Positions 19,452-29,157 are shown, numbered from the stretch's first letter. The stretch: DNA of 64,000 nucleotides from Rossellomorea sp. AcN35-11 (GCA_030388825.1 CP128835.1:2536001-2600000), one strand, 5' to 3'. The notes: generated by a model not told the origin, from the sequence alone. A program made the numbers and translations.

Positions 19452-20354
19452 ATGGTATTCGATTATATGCGAAGGTTATTGATTGTATTTCTGTTGGCGT
19501 TGTGTATGAGCATTATATTCTTCACTGGAAAAATAGCAAAAGCAGAGACATCTATAATCGCGGAGGATACAGCATCATGGATATTTCCAGTTGAGGGAGT
19601 GATTACAGATTCGTATGGGACGAGATCTGGAACTCATAAAGGGATGGATATTGGAGGAGACATCGGTTCTCCTGTGTATTCAGTCGCGAAGGGTACAGTC
19701 ATTAAATCATATTTTTCCCCAAGCTATGGCCATGTGGTCTTTGTCAGGCATGATAACGGATATGAAACCGTATATGCTCATCTTAAAGACCGCTTGGTCG
19801 AAGAGAACCAAGAGGTGGGGCAGGGGGCTCAACTTGGGAGTTTAGGAAACACAGGCAGATCGACAGGTGCCCATTTGCATTTCGAAGTGCATAAGGGGGA
19901 ATGGACGATCGATAAAGAGAATGCCGTTGATCCATATATGGTCTATGGAAAAGGCGAGGTAGGCCAGCTTGTGTTCGCGCAGGAGAAAGATCCTTATCAA
20001 GCATTGGATGTATCAAGTTCTCCTAAGGTTAATTTAACCAGAGGAGATCACTCTCATGGAAATACGGTAAATCATTCCGTACATAAAGGTGAAACACTTT
20101 GGAGCATATCGAGGCAGTATCATATAACCGTCGAAGATATCATGATTGCCAATGACTTAAAGGATACAAATTTAATGGTGAATCAATCGTTAAAAATCCC
20201 CGGGGCAGATAGGACAGGATATGTAGTGAAAACAGGTGACACATTATACTCCATATCAGTTTCGACGGGAATCGATCTCGATGTATTAGTCGCTTTGAAT
20301 GGGTTGGACCTTAAGTCCCCCATTTATCCACAACAAGTATTGCTGATTCGGTAG
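19452..20354 (+). CDS. Secreted M23 metallopeptidase with two LysM domains
   Basis: A 300-residue exported protein with a signal peptide or anchor at about residues 8-31 (ending AKAE). An M23 (LytM-type) domain at about 44-165 has the zinc ligands H62 and D66 (HKGMD) and HLH at 141-143, plus H110, so it looks catalytically intact. Two LysM peptidoglycan-binding repeats follow at about 207-250 and 257-299. It should cut peptide bridges in peptidoglycan. ATG 19452 has AAGGAGG six bases upstream. The sigma-E-type promoter suggests a role in spore cortex or engulfment, like SpoIIQ or LytH, but I cannot assign it to a named gene. Confidence 0.85.
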   Translation: MVFDYMRRLLIVFLLALCMSIIFFTGKIAKAETSIIAEDTASWIFPVEGVITDSYGTRSGTHKGMDIGGDIGSPVYSVAKGTVIKSYFSPSYGHVVFVRHDNGYETVYAHLKDRLVEENQEVGQGAQLGSLGNTGRSTGAHLHFEVHKGEWTIDKENAVDPYMVYGKGEVGQLVFAQEKDPYQALDVSSSPKVNLTRGDHSHGNTVNHSVHKGETLWSISRQYHITVEDIMIANDLKDTNLMVNQSLKIPGADRTGYVVKTGDTLYSISVSTGIDLDVLVALNGLDLKSPIYPQQVLLIR

Positions 20355-20470
20355 CAGCATGTATCATTGATATTTCAACGATTTGCTATTTTTATTTCGA
20401 TTTCAAACTGTTTACTTCACATAATCCCCATCATTATGTATAATAAAGGTGTACAAAAAAATAAAGATTC

Positions 20471-20600
20471 GTCTTCGGGGCAGGGTGAAATTCCCTACCG
20501 GCGGTAATGAAACAATTGTTTCTAAGCCCGCGAGCCTTTTGGGGCAGGATTTTTGGTGAGATTCCAAAGCCGACAGTATAGTCTGGATGGGAGAAGATGA
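20471..20600 (+). ncRNA. FMN riboswitch (RFN element)
   Basis: The conserved RFN blocks occur in order: CTTCGGGGCAGGG, CCCTACCGGCGGTAAT, AGCCCGCGAG, GGCAGGATTTTTGGTGAGATTC and AAAGCCGACAGTATAGTCTGGATGGGAGAAGA. It binds flavin mononucleotide and shuts off the downstream riboflavin transporter gene through the terminator at 20664-20693. Confidence 0.97.
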
Positions 20601-20663
20601 GGGTTTATGCCAAACGTTTGGAAAATGGGAAGCTGAACGTTTATTCGGGTATGCCTTATCATT

Positions 20664-20693
20664 CTCCTAGATACATGTATCTAGGAGTTTTTT
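20664..20693 (+). terminator. Terminator of the FMN riboswitch expression platform
   Basis: A perfect 12-bp inverted repeat (CTCCTAGATACA and its complement) followed by six T residues. It lies between the aptamer and ribU and would form when FMN is bound. Confidence 0.85.
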
Positions 20694-20754
20694 AATGCTA
20701 CCTTGGCAGGAACAATCTTCGATATGAGATGAATCTCCTAAAGGAGAGAGAGTT

Positions 20755-21324
20755 ATGAAGAAAATGAATACCCGCACGTTTGTAACAGTAGGTATGTTAA
20801 GTGCCGTATCCTATGTATTAATGTTATTTAACTTCCCAATTCCGCCATTTCCAAAGTTTTTAATGGTGGATTTCAGTGATGTGCCTGCATTGATGGCGAC
20901 TGTAACACTAGGGCCATTGGCAGGAATATTAGTTGAATTATTTAAGAATGTGATCGATTATATTATGACAGGAAGCGATACCGGCGTTCCCATCGGTCAT
21001 GCAGCCAATTTCATGGCTGGAGTGCTTCTGATTCTTCCGACATATTATATTTATTCACGTTTTCAATCGAAAAAAGGTTTATTGATTGGACTTATTACAG
21101 GAACCGTGGTCATGAGTATCAGCATGGGAATCCTTAACTACTTCGTATTCCTTCCAGCTTATAAGTACTTCATGAACTTCGAACTTCCTGCTGAAATCAT
21201 CATTACAGGAATTGTCCCCTTCAACATGTTAAAAGGGATTCTTGTCACAGCAGTCTTCATCTTACTATTTGTACGACTACAAGCCTGGTTGACAAGACAA
21301 ACCGCCATAAATAAAGCGGCGTAA
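20755..21324 (+). CDS. ribU: Riboflavin ECF transporter substrate-binding subunit RibU
   Basis: RibU (YpaA/FmnP) is the membrane S-component that binds riboflavin and works with the shared EcfAAT energy module. The 189-residue protein has about six membrane spans, and the family segment FPKFLMVDFSDVPALMA lies at about residues 33-48. An AAGGAGAGAG site precedes the ATG. It is under FMN riboswitch control and is transcribed alone. Confidence 0.95.
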   Translation: MKKMNTRTFVTVGMLSAVSYVLMLFNFPIPPFPKFLMVDFSDVPALMATVTLGPLAGILVELFKNVIDYIMTGSDTGVPIGHAANFMAGVLLILPTYYIYSRFQSKKGLLIGLITGTVVMSISMGILNYFVFLPAYKYFMNFELPAEIIITGIVPFNMLKGILVTAVFILLFVRLQAWLTRQTAINKAA

Positions 21325-21340
21325 TGATCATATAAGTGTA

Positions 21341-21370
21341 AAACTCCTCATTCAAGGTGAGGGGTTTTTC
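21341..21370 (+). terminator. Terminator after ribU
   Basis: AACTCCTCA pairs with TGAGGGGTT and is followed by TTTTC. It faces the convergent ferredoxin gene. Confidence 0.75.
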
Positions 21371-21383
21371 GATGTCATTTTTC

Positions 21384-21417
21384 CAAAATAAAAGCTGAGG
21401 GAAATTCCCCTCAGCTT
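21384..21417 (-). terminator. Terminator after ferredoxin gene
   Basis: On the minus strand AAGCTGAGG(G) pairs with CCCTCAGCTT and the tract TTTTATTTT follows. It ends transcription of the ferredoxin gene. Confidence 0.75.
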
Positions 21418-21426
21418 CTAAAACCA

Positions 21427-21746
<320 letters not shown>

Positions 21747-21901
21747 TCACTTATTGTTTATTTTATAGAGGATTGAATAACTTTTCAATAGTTAGGTGCT
21801 TTCTTTTTATTTTTATCCTATTTATCAGAAACAAAACATGGTGAAAGACCAATTTCATGGTACAATATTTGACAATAACCTACATATGAAGGAGAAGTGA
21901 A

Positions 21902-22972
21902 TTGACTTATCTTAACTATGTGATTTTATATTGCTTTTTACAGATAAATGGAGAACGCTCGATTTATTCTGTTTTTCATATCCTAAAAGGGAAAAAGTCT
22001 TCCCAATCGATACAGGATGCCCATATCTTTAATTTGCAGCCTTTTTTCCTCTCTTTACCAAAGCTTGAGAGAACGTACTTCTATGATAAGGTGAAGCAAC
22101 TGGAGAAAGAGGAATTTGTCTGTGTCGATGAAAACGATAAAGCGACTGTCACTCCAGATGGGGCTGAAACGGTTCAACGGCATTTTCTTAATGGAGACTT
22201 CCCTTCGCATATGAACGGACTTGTGTTTGGTGATCAAGCTTTCCTTTTCTGGAAAAGACTTAGCTTGCTTGTTCAGGTTCTTTCAAATGCGAAAGAGCAG
22301 GAAACACACTATTTTCCTGTCCAACGAAACAAATCCGTTCAAGAGTGGGTGAAGGGTTATCTGAGAGCGAATCCTTCTATCAATCAACTTACTTCCGACT
22401 TACATAAGGAGATGCAGCGCCTGCTAAAGGAGCTTTCAGATACCTTTGATCCAAACATTCTCGTATCCCGTTTGTCGGGACACCAGGATTATGGGTGGAC
22501 GGAACTTCAGATTGCAGATAAGTTTAAGATGCATGAAGAAGAAATCCGCTTCCGGTTTCTTGATATGATCCATGGTTTGTTAACTGTATTAGAAAAGGAA
22601 CCTTCAAGATACCCTTTATTATATTCAATTGGCTTAAAAAGTGATCAACAGCAGAACCTGACCATCTCTACAAGTAAAACCTATAACCTCTATCAAAAGG
22701 GCCATACAATCGAGGAAATTGCCCGTATACGCAATTTGAAGATAAACACCATTGAAGATCATTTGATCGAACTAATATTAACTGATAATGGTTTTGTCAT
22801 TGATCCTTTTTTATCCCGGGAGGAGCTTGAGGATGTGCTTTTAGTCATGAAAGAACGACAAACCAAAAGGTTAAAGCACATTAAAGAAAAACTCCCCCAT
22901 TTATCTTATTTTCAAATACGGGTAGCAATTGCGAAGGCAGGTGAAAACCGTGAATTTGAAACAAGAGCTTAA
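21902..22972 (+). CDS. ypbB: YpbB, helix-turn-helix protein encoded with RecS
   Basis: A 356-residue protein of the YpbB family (352 in B. subtilis) whose function is not established. The C-terminal part has a helicase-associated helix-turn-helix type segment (TYNLYQKGHTIEEIARIR, about residues 258-275). TTG 21902 follows GAAGGAGAAG. It overlaps recS by 23 bp, and this pairing is conserved, which suggests action together with the RecQ-like helicase. Confidence 0.88.
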   Translation: MTYLNYVILYCFLQINGERSIYSVFHILKGKKSSQSIQDAHIFNLQPFFLSLPKLERTYFYDKVKQLEKEEFVCVDENDKATVTPDGAETVQRHFLNGDFPSHMNGLVFGDQAFLFWKRLSLLVQVLSNAKEQETHYFPVQRNKSVQEWVKGYLRANPSINQLTSDLHKEMQRLLKELSDTFDPNILVSRLSGHQDYGWTELQIADKFKMHEEEIRFRFLDMIHGLLTVLEKEPSRYPLLYSIGLKSDQQQNLTISTSKTYNLYQKGHTIEEIARIRNLKINTIEDHLIELILTDNGFVIDPFLSREELEDVLLVMKERQTKRLKHIKEKLPHLSYFQIRVAIAKAGENREFETRA

Positions 22973-24422
22973 AGAGAGGTTTGGATACTCCTCCTTCAGG
23001 GAAGGCCAGGAGGACATTATTCTCTCTGTATTTGATCAGCGGGATACCCTCGCTATGCTGCCTACAGGTACAGGTAAATCCCTGTGCTATCAATTACCAG
23101 GGTATTTGATGAGGGGACAAGTGTTGATCGTTTCTCCCCTTTTGTCATTAATGCAGGACCAAGTGGAACAAATGAAAGTCATGGGTGAAAAAAGGGTTAT
23201 CGCTCTCAATTCCTTTTTACCTTTTGCTGAGAGAAAAGCGGCACTTGAGCAGCTTCATGTGTACAAATTTATTTTTATTTCACCCGAGATGGTTATGAAC
23301 CCTGGTATCCTCTCATCTCTTCAAAAATTAGATGTTGAGTTGTTCGTAACCGATGAAGCTCATTGCATTTCACAGTGGGGACCGGACTTCAGGCCTGATT
23401 ACTTGAAGCTTGGAGAACTGAAAGGCATGCTTGGGAACCCGACCACATTGGCCTTGACAGCCACTGCGACTGAAGAAGTCAGGAAGGATATTATTGACGT
23501 GCTTCAAATGGAGAAGCCAGTAGAAAAAATTTATTCAGTGGATCGAGAGAATATCGGTTTATTCGTCGAGAAGGTTCACAATCACAGGGGAAAATTGGAT
23601 GCACTTTTAGAGTATGTCTCTACATGGGGTGGATCGGGTATCATTTATTTCACTAGTAAACGAATGGCCGAGGAGGTTGCTTTCTGGCTTGGTGAAAACG
23701 GGATATCCGGCGTTGCTCATTATCATGGAGGAATGGAGCAGGAGGACCGGATTTTAATTCAGCAGCAATTTTTATCCGATAAATTAAGAATCATCTGTGC
23801 CACTTCCGCCTTTGGAATGGGTGTGAATAAAGAAAACATCCGATTTGTCATTCATTTTCATTTCTCTCAGAGTATTGAAGCGTTTTTACAGGAAATTGGA
23901 AGGGCAGGAAGAGATGGGGAAAGCAGTGTATCGGTTGTTTTATACTCAGAACAAGACTTTTCGATCCCGTCTCAGCTGATTCAAACTGAATTACCTGATG
24001 ACGCACAAATACAAGGGTTTGTAAACTTGAAAAAACAGGGTCTGGGTAAAGAAGTCATGGACCTGTTGCAGCTGTCAGATGTTCAAAGTCGATTCCTTAC
24101 TTTTTATTCGGTTGAACTGATACAAGGAAAAGACGTAAGTGATGATAGATTGATAGAAAAAATGAAACAAATAAGGGATAATCGTTTACAATACAAAAAG
24201 GACAAGCTGCTTTCCATGATCAAATGGCTACAGGCACGCACATGCAGAAGAAAAATCCTCCTGCACTATTTCGATGAAGAACTTCAAAAGGAAAATGGCT
24301 ATTGCTGTGATCAATGCGGCCATTCCCCAAAGGATTTCAAAAGCACGTCTCTCAAAGAGGGAACGGAGGAATCCTTGGAACCCACCTGGGAGTTAAGGTT
24401 GGAAAAATTATTATTAGGATAA
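22950..24422 (+). CDS. recS: ATP-dependent DNA helicase RecS (RecQ family)
   Basis: A 490-residue RecQ-family 3'-5' helicase acting in DNA repair and replication-fork processing. It has the FREGQ motif 0, Walker A in LPTGTGKS, a DEAH box, TATAT motif III and the HxGRAGRDG-type motif VI (EIGRAGRDG). A C-terminal zinc-binding region is marked by CRRK...CCDQCG. No HRDC domain is present, as in RecS. GTG 22950 is preferred because AGGTGA lies six bases upstream. Confidence 0.93.
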   Translation: MNLKQELKERFGYSSFREGQEDIILSVFDQRDTLAMLPTGTGKSLCYQLPGYLMRGQVLIVSPLLSLMQDQVEQMKVMGEKRVIALNSFLPFAERKAALEQLHVYKFIFISPEMVMNPGILSSLQKLDVELFVTDEAHCISQWGPDFRPDYLKLGELKGMLGNPTTLALTATATEEVRKDIIDVLQMEKPVEKIYSVDRENIGLFVEKVHNHRGKLDALLEYVSTWGGSGIIYFTSKRMAEEVAFWLGENGISGVAHYHGGMEQEDRILIQQQFLSDKLRIICATSAFGMGVNKENIRFVIHFHFSQSIEAFLQEIGRAGRDGESSVSVVLYSEQDFSIPSQLIQTELPDDAQIQGFVNLKKQGLGKEVMDLLQLSDVQSRFLTFYSVELIQGKDVSDDRLIEKMKQIRDNRLQYKKDKLLSMIKWLQARTCRRKILLHYFDEELQKENGYCCDQCGHSPKDFKSTSLKEGTEESLEPTWELRLEKLLLG

Positions 24423-24431
24423 GTGGTAACG

Positions 24432-25031
24432 ATGCAGAAACAAGGAGAAATCATACAACAGCTTACCAAGGAACAATTAACATTTCACTTGTATTTTACT
24501 CAGTTCGTACTATTAACGATTGCATTTGGATCAGGTATATTTTTATTTGATCGGTGGTCAGATTTTTGGGGACAGTTTTACATGTCTCTGGATATATTAA
24601 CGATTGGTCTGACAAGCGGTTTGGTGATCGTTGTTGTCGACATTGTGTTAATGAAGTATTTACCGGCTAAATATTACGATGATGGAGGCGTGAATGCACG
24701 AATATTCACGGACAGAAGCATTGGTGAAATAGCACTGCTCGCATTATGTATCAGCATCAGTGAAGAAATATTATTCAGGGGCGTGCTGCAATTTCATTTT
24801 GGACTGATCATTTCAAGCATAATATTTGCTATCATACACTTCAGATATTGGGCTCACTGGTTCCTGATTGTCAATATCGTCCTGCTCAGCTTTTGGATTG
24901 GTTTCATATATGAACTTACGGAGAATTTATTGGTAACGATCAGCATGCATTTCATGATCGATTTCTTACTAGGTTTATACATGCGTAAGAAAGGAAGACA
25001 AGGAAGTAAAGAAGGGATGTCTCATGAGTAA
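24432..25031 (+). CDS. ypbD: CPBP intramembrane protease family protein YpbD
   Basis: A polytopic membrane protein of about 199 residues in the CAAX/bacteriocin-processing (CPBP, Abi) family. The signature glutamates are in SEEILFRG (about residues 113-120), with further family histidines in the IIHF and SMHF segments. The start is uncertain: ATG 24432 or GTG 24423, both weakly supported. The substrate is unknown. It follows recS closely and overlaps ypbE by 8 bp. Confidence 0.85.
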   Translation: MQKQGEIIQQLTKEQLTFHLYFTQFVLLTIAFGSGIFLFDRWSDFWGQFYMSLDILTIGLTSGLVIVVVDIVLMKYLPAKYYDDGGVNARIFTDRSIGEIALLALCISISEEILFRGVLQFHFGLIISSIIFAIIHFRYWAHWFLIVNIVLLSFWIGFIYELTENLLVTISMHFMIDFLLGLYMRKKGRQGSKEGMSHE

Positions 25032-25704
25032 AGACCCATATCGAGATCAGGCAGCAAAATTAAAGAAAAAAATTGAACGTGTCAAAGTCCCGGAAGAAAC
25101 AACAAATAACAAAAGGGAGCCTCTTCCGGCAAGAAGTGAACTGCATAGAAAGAAAAAGCAGAAGAACAAATGGAAGTTGAAATATCCACTGATTAGTTTG
25201 CTGCTCTTCTTTTTTATTCTAATGCCCTTGACGGTCTTCAGCATCTATTCTTATTTCGACAACAGGGATGGCCCTTTGTTGGTTATGTCAGAAGATGCAG
25301 GCGGCGTGGAAGAGGTACGTTACGATCAGGGAGACCCGACGAATGAAGAAAATGCTGGAGTAGAGGATCGGGAAGAAGTCGAGGCAGATGCAAAAGGCAA
25401 GAATATTGATGAAACCGACGAAGAGGTTGTTTCACCTGCCGCTAATGGAAAGGAGAAGCAGGCTCCTCCTGTTCAACATGAAACGGAAAATGAAAAGCGA
25501 GAGGAAGAAAAAAAGGAAGAACCAAAGGGTGAAGGAAACAATAATATTGTCTATCATACCGTTCAACCTCAGGAAACATTGTTTCGAATCGCCATGAACT
25601 ACTACAATTCCCAAACAGGAGTGGACCGTATAAAGGAATGGAATAACATCCAAGAAAATGAAATACAGGCAGGTCAAGTTCTGGAAATCCCATTAGGTCA
25701 ATAA
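25024..25704 (+). CDS. ypbE: YpbE, membrane-anchored LysM protein
   Basis: A 226-residue protein with a basic cytoplasmic N-terminus and a single membrane span near residues 58-76. A long acidic, Glu/Lys-rich linker follows, and a C-terminal LysM peptidoglycan-binding domain lies at about residues 178-224. It probably tethers to the cell wall from the membrane. No catalytic domain is present. It belongs to the ypbB-recS-ypbD-ypbE cluster of bacilli. Confidence 0.87.
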   Translation: MSKDPYRDQAAKLKKKIERVKVPEETTNNKREPLPARSELHRKKKQKNKWKLKYPLISLLLFFFILMPLTVFSIYSYFDNRDGPLLVMSEDAGGVEEVRYDQGDPTNEENAGVEDREEVEADAKGKNIDETDEEVVSPAANGKEKQAPPVQHETENEKREEEKKEEPKGEGNNNIVYHTVQPQETLFRIAMNYYNSQTGVDRIKEWNNIQENEIQAGQVLEIPLGQ

Positions 25705-25706
25705 CT

Positions 25707-25741
25707 GCACCCATCCCTTGAAAAGGGGGGGTGCTTTTTTG
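25707..25741 (+). terminator. Terminator after ypbE
   Basis: GCACCCATCCCTT pairs with AAGGGGGGGTGC and is followed by TTTTTT. Confidence 0.85.
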
Positions 25742-25851
25742 ATGCTTACAATTTCTTTACAGTTGGTCTTATTAATTTTTACATGGATGTATAAGAGGAG
25801 TTACAAAGAGTAGATAAAATAATGGTGAGCTAATGAAAAGGGGTTGGTTTG

Positions 25852-26379
25852 ATGGATAGAATGATCTTACGGTTTAGGAAAGCGGATGATGTGCTGTTTT
25901 ATCGAATCAATGGCAGTAAACCGCTGTTTCGTTCATTCTTTCGCTATGTAACTCATCTTGGTGGTGCGAAGGTTATTGTCACCTCCATTCTGATGCTGTT
26001 CTTTATGATTCCGTATTATCCAGTAATGGAGAAGACGGTAATGGCGGCAATGATTTCATTATGTATCAGTCACATTTTGATGGCCGTCATCAAAAAATTG
26101 GTTAAAAGAATTCGGCCGTATTTAACATTACCGGATGCAATGGTACACGGTTTTAAGTTCACTGATCATTCATTCCCTTCTGGTCATACAACCGCAATCT
26201 TTTCTGTTTCGATCCCATTTATGATTCAGTATCCACTTACGATGATCGCACTGTTTCCTTTGAGTTGTTTAGTTGGATACTCCAGAGTGGTTCTAGGGGT
26301 ACATTATCCTTCAGATGTCATTGCAGGGGCGTTGCTTGCCTTCTCCACCAATTTGCTGGTTCTTTTGTTTATTTCATAA
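25852..26379 (+). CDS. PAP2-family lipid phosphatase
   Basis: A 175-residue membrane phosphatase of the PAP2 superfamily. All three active-site motifs are present: KRIRP (K-x6-RP type, about residue 83), PSGHT and SRVVLGVHYPSD. Candidate substrates are undecaprenyl diphosphate or phosphatidylglycerol phosphate, but sequence alone does not decide. It is 35 bp upstream of a glycosyltransferase gene, so a lipid-linked sugar role is plausible. ATG 25852 is preferred to the TTG three bases before. Confidence 0.85.
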   Translation: MDRMILRFRKADDVLFYRINGSKPLFRSFFRYVTHLGGAKVIVTSILMLFFMIPYYPVMEKTVMAAMISLCISHILMAVIKKLVKRIRPYLTLPDAMVHGFKFTDHSFPSGHTTAIFSVSIPFMIQYPLTMIALFPLSCLVGYSRVVLGVHYPSDVIAGALLAFSTNLLVLLFIS

Positions 26380-26414
26380 ACCATTAGAATTCCCTGTAGA
26401 GAGGAGACGTTTAC

Positions 26415-27563
26415 ATGCGTGTGGCATTGTTTTCAGATACTTACTACCCCCAGGTGAACGGCGTCGCAAGGACGTTAAAAAGGTTGACGAATTATTATGA
26501 AGAAAAGGGGATCCAATATAAAGTATTTATACCTGATCTTCAAGAGAAGAAAGGGGATTATCCCAATGTACATTCCTTCACCAGTTTTCCTTTTTTGTTT
26601 TATCCAGAATGCAGGACAGCTATTGCAAATCCCAAAATGATTGAAAAACAGGTGCGGGATTTTTCTCCTACCGTGATTCATGTCACCACTCCCCTGACAA
26701 TGGGCCTTTACGGGGTGCGTTGTGCAAAGAAGCTGAATATCCCTCTGGTCGCGTCTTATCACACCCACTTTGACCTGTACTTGAACTATTATAAAATGAT
26801 GTGGGTGGCGCCGTTACTTTGGAAATACATGAAATGGTTCTATTCCCATGCGGATCGGATTTTTGTACCGTCTGCTGAGACGAAACTTCATCTGGAGAAT
26901 CATGGATTCACCGATTTGTCCATATGGAGCAGAGGGGTGGATTGTAAAACCTATTCGCCGGCTAAGCGCAATCTTCAATTAAGGAAGGAAATCCTTAATG
27001 ATGAAAAGAAATATATTTTCCTGTATGTAGGAAGACTGGCTCCAGAAAAGGATTTGGATACACTCGAAAAGACGATTAAATACCTCCCTCAAAAAATAAA
27101 GGATCAGGTTAAGTGGGTAATTGTAGGAGATGGTCCCATGATGAATGACCTGATGGAAAGAACAAAAACGGAAGATGTGGTCTTTACAGGGTACGTAACG
27201 GGAAATGAATTATCAGAATTATATGCTTCCTCAGACCTGTTTGTATTTCCATCAGCTTCAGAAACGTTTGGCAATGTGGTACTTGAGGCATTTGCATCAG
27301 GTTTACCGGCTGTGGTGGCTGATAAAGGAGGGGTTACAACGATTGTTGACCACGATCAGACTGGAAGAATAGCTGAAGCCCATCGGTATCAATCTTTCAT
27401 TCATCATATTGAAGAGATAGTAAAGAAGGATCATCTTAATAATATGAAAAAAAATGTTCTTCAAATGGCCGAAGAACAGTCCTGGGACCGGATTTTTGAT
27501 CAACTCATATCGGATTTCCGTGAAGTATGTTTTTACGCCAATCAGAGTCAAATGTCAGGTTGA
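26415..27563 (+). CDS. GT4-family glycosyltransferase
   Basis: A 382-residue retaining glycosyltransferase of the GT-B fold. The N-terminal domain begins with FSDTYYPQVNGVA, as in MgtA and GtfA-type mannosyl- or glucosyltransferases that modify lipids. The C-terminal nucleotide-sugar domain has VGRLAPEKD and the E-x7-E motif in SASETFGNVVLEA. GAGAGGAGA precedes the ATG. Acceptor and sugar are unknown; together with the neighbouring PAP2 gene it may make a glycolipid. Confidence 0.85.
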   Translation: MRVALFSDTYYPQVNGVARTLKRLTNYYEEKGIQYKVFIPDLQEKKGDYPNVHSFTSFPFLFYPECRTAIANPKMIEKQVRDFSPTVIHVTTPLTMGLYGVRCAKKLNIPLVASYHTHFDLYLNYYKMMWVAPLLWKYMKWFYSHADRIFVPSAETKLHLENHGFTDLSIWSRGVDCKTYSPAKRNLQLRKEILNDEKKYIFLYVGRLAPEKDLDTLEKTIKYLPQKIKDQVKWVIVGDGPMMNDLMERTKTEDVVFTGYVTGNELSELYASSDLFVFPSASETFGNVVLEAFASGLPAVVADKGGVTTIVDHDQTGRIAEAHRYQSFIHHIEEIVKKDHLNNMKKNVLQMAEEQSWDRIFDQLISDFREVCFYANQSQMSG

Positions 27564-27597
27564 AGGTTACCGTTCCCATCTGCCTGAAAGAGGTGTC

Positions 27598-27623
27598 GAG
27601 GATCTGAGAAAGATCCTTTTTTT
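27598..27623 (+). terminator. Terminator after glycosyltransferase gene
   Basis: AGGATCT pairs with AGATCCT across a short loop and is followed by TTTTTT. Confidence 0.75.
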
Positions 27624-27687
27624 AATGAGCTATTCTATCCAGAGGGACAAGTTCATAAACTATAGTAAAGGAAAGGAGATGGCAGCA

Positions 27688-28143
27688 ATGGATGATTTCA
27701 AGAATGATTTCGGAGACCTGACAGATCGGGCAACCGGGCAAATGCTACATAATTTAATAGAAAGAAAACAGAAGTTTGATAAAGCCAAAGTATTGCATCT
27801 CTATATCTTGTGGACAACTGTGCTTGCCAGCTTCTTTTTTCTCTATTATGTAACAAAATTTGTGATCGGACCTTATTCATATTCGTTTGCAGCGATGTTT
27901 TCTGTATTTGTATCAAGTTCTTTTCATGTGTTTATCACGATGATTCTTGCAGGACTGTTCGGTGCTACAAAAATCTTATATGAAAAAAAAGAGAAAAAAG
28001 AGAAAGAATATCATGCATTAAGGTGTGAAATCATCGATAGAAGCAAAGATTTATGGAAAGAAGAAGCGTGGAAAAAAAGGCATCATGTTTACCAAAAAAT
28101 GAAGAAAGATTGGGATATCAATTTGTTTCATGCAAGTAAATGA
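27688..28143 (+). CDS. ypbF: YpbF, DUF2663 membrane protein
   Basis: A 151-residue protein of the YpbF/DUF2663 family of unknown function. Two membrane spans are seen at about residues 39-62 and 68-93, followed by a highly charged lysine- and glutamate-rich C-terminal tail. AAAGGAG at 27672-27678 lies nine bases before ATG 27688; the ATG at 27679 touches the binding site. Confidence 0.8.
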   Translation: MDDFKNDFGDLTDRATGQMLHNLIERKQKFDKAKVLHLYILWTTVLASFFFLYYVTKFVIGPYSYSFAAMFSVFVSSSFHVFITMILAGLFGATKILYEKKEKKEKEYHALRCEIIDRSKDLWKEEAWKKRHHVYQKMKKDWDINLFHASK

Positions 28144-28242
28144 ATGGAACAACTGGCTTGTTGAGCGTGAGTTGACATGATGATTGATTCCTTTCAGCTT
28201 TAAAGCTCCCAGACATAGAAAAGAACGAGCTGTAAATAAATA

Positions 28243-28280
28243 ACCCATTCTTTTGCTGATTGTCGCAAGAAGGAATGGGT
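28243..28280 (-). terminator. Possible terminator after cotJC
   Basis: ACCCATTCTT and AAGAAGGAATGGGT form a stem around a GC-rich loop between ypbF and cotJC. On the minus strand an AT-rich TATTTATTTA tract follows, a weak match to a terminator. Confidence 0.45.
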
Positions 28281-28299
28281 CCGGTCTCGTATCCTATTA

Positions 28300-28869
28300 T
28301 TAAAAAAACATTTTTTTATCTCGTTCGTCCTTAAGGATTTCAACTGCTTCCCGGAAGCGCTGGGAGTGAATGATTTCCCTCTCCCTTAAAAAGCGGAGGC
28401 CATCGTTCAGGTCTGGATCGTCACTCATATTGATAATCCATTGATAAGTGGCCCTTGCTTTCTCCTCTGCCGCAATATCTTCATATAAATCAGCGATGGG
28501 ATCCCCTTTAGCAGCAATATAGGATGTGGTAAAAGGAACACCGGCGGCATTTTGATAAAAGATCGCACCGTCATGATTGACATAATGGGGATCAAGACCT
28601 GCGTCCTTCATCTGCTGTGGTGTTGCATCTTTAATCAACTTATATACCATCGTTGCGATCATTTCCAAGTGAGCGAACTCCTCTGTACCTATATCCGTTA
28701 ACAGTCCAATGACCTTGTCTGGGATGGTATAACGTTGATTGAGATATCTCAGGGCAGCGGCAAGTTCTCCATCCGCACCACCGTATTGTTCAATCAGGAA
28801 TTTCGCCAGTTTAGGATTGCAGCTGCTGACCCTGACGGGATATTGTAGTTTCTTCTCGTAAACCCACAT
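28300..28869 (-). CDS. cotJC: Spore coat protein CotJC, manganese-catalase family
   Basis: CotJC (189 residues) is an inner-coat protein of the manganese catalase family. The di-metal ligands are visible in DIGTEEFAHLEM (about residues 59-70) and in EDIAAEEKARATYQWI (about 131-146), so the metal site looks complete. It is the last gene of cotJABC, 22 bp after cotJB. Confidence 0.95.
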   Translation of the reverse strand: MWVYEKKLQYPVRVSSCNPKLAKFLIEQYGGADGELAAALRYLNQRYTIPDKVIGLLTDIGTEEFAHLEMIATMVYKLIKDATPQQMKDAGLDPHYVNHDGAIFYQNAAGVPFTTSYIAAKGDPIADLYEDIAAEEKARATYQWIINMSDDPDLNDGLRFLREREIIHSQRFREAVEILKDERDKKMFF

Positions 28870-28891
28870 ACATTCTGCACCTCCTTATTGA

Positions 28892-29152
28892 TTATACTTG
28901 CCATGGCCAAGGAGCATCCTTCCAATCCCATGGATAATTTGAATAACTGTACCCAAAATTGGTCAAAGGACCAAATTCCTTTTCGAATTTCTTTTTAATC
29001 TGTTTTCTTGTTTTCATGTACATATTGTATTGAGAGATTGCATCATAATCTTCAGGATGTGTATCCAGGTAAAGCGTTAGGTCGAGAATCACGAAATCAA
29101 CGGCTTGTAATTCTTCCAACACTTCATAATAATGTGGGGGCACCTGTTTCAT
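28892..29152 (-). CDS. cotJB: Spore coat protein CotJB
   Basis: CotJB (86 residues) is a small coat protein with the family features YEVLEELQAVDF near the start, LYLDTHPEDYDA in the middle and a tryptophan- and proline-rich C-terminus (WDWKDAPWPW). It begins five bases after the cotJA stop codon and is needed with CotJA for assembly of CotJC in the coat. Confidence 0.94.
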   Translation of the reverse strand: MKQVPPHYYEVLEELQAVDFVILDLTLYLDTHPEDYDAISQYNMYMKTRKQIKKKFEKEFGPLTNFGYSYSNYPWDWKDAPWPWQV

Positions 29153-29157
29153 GTCTT

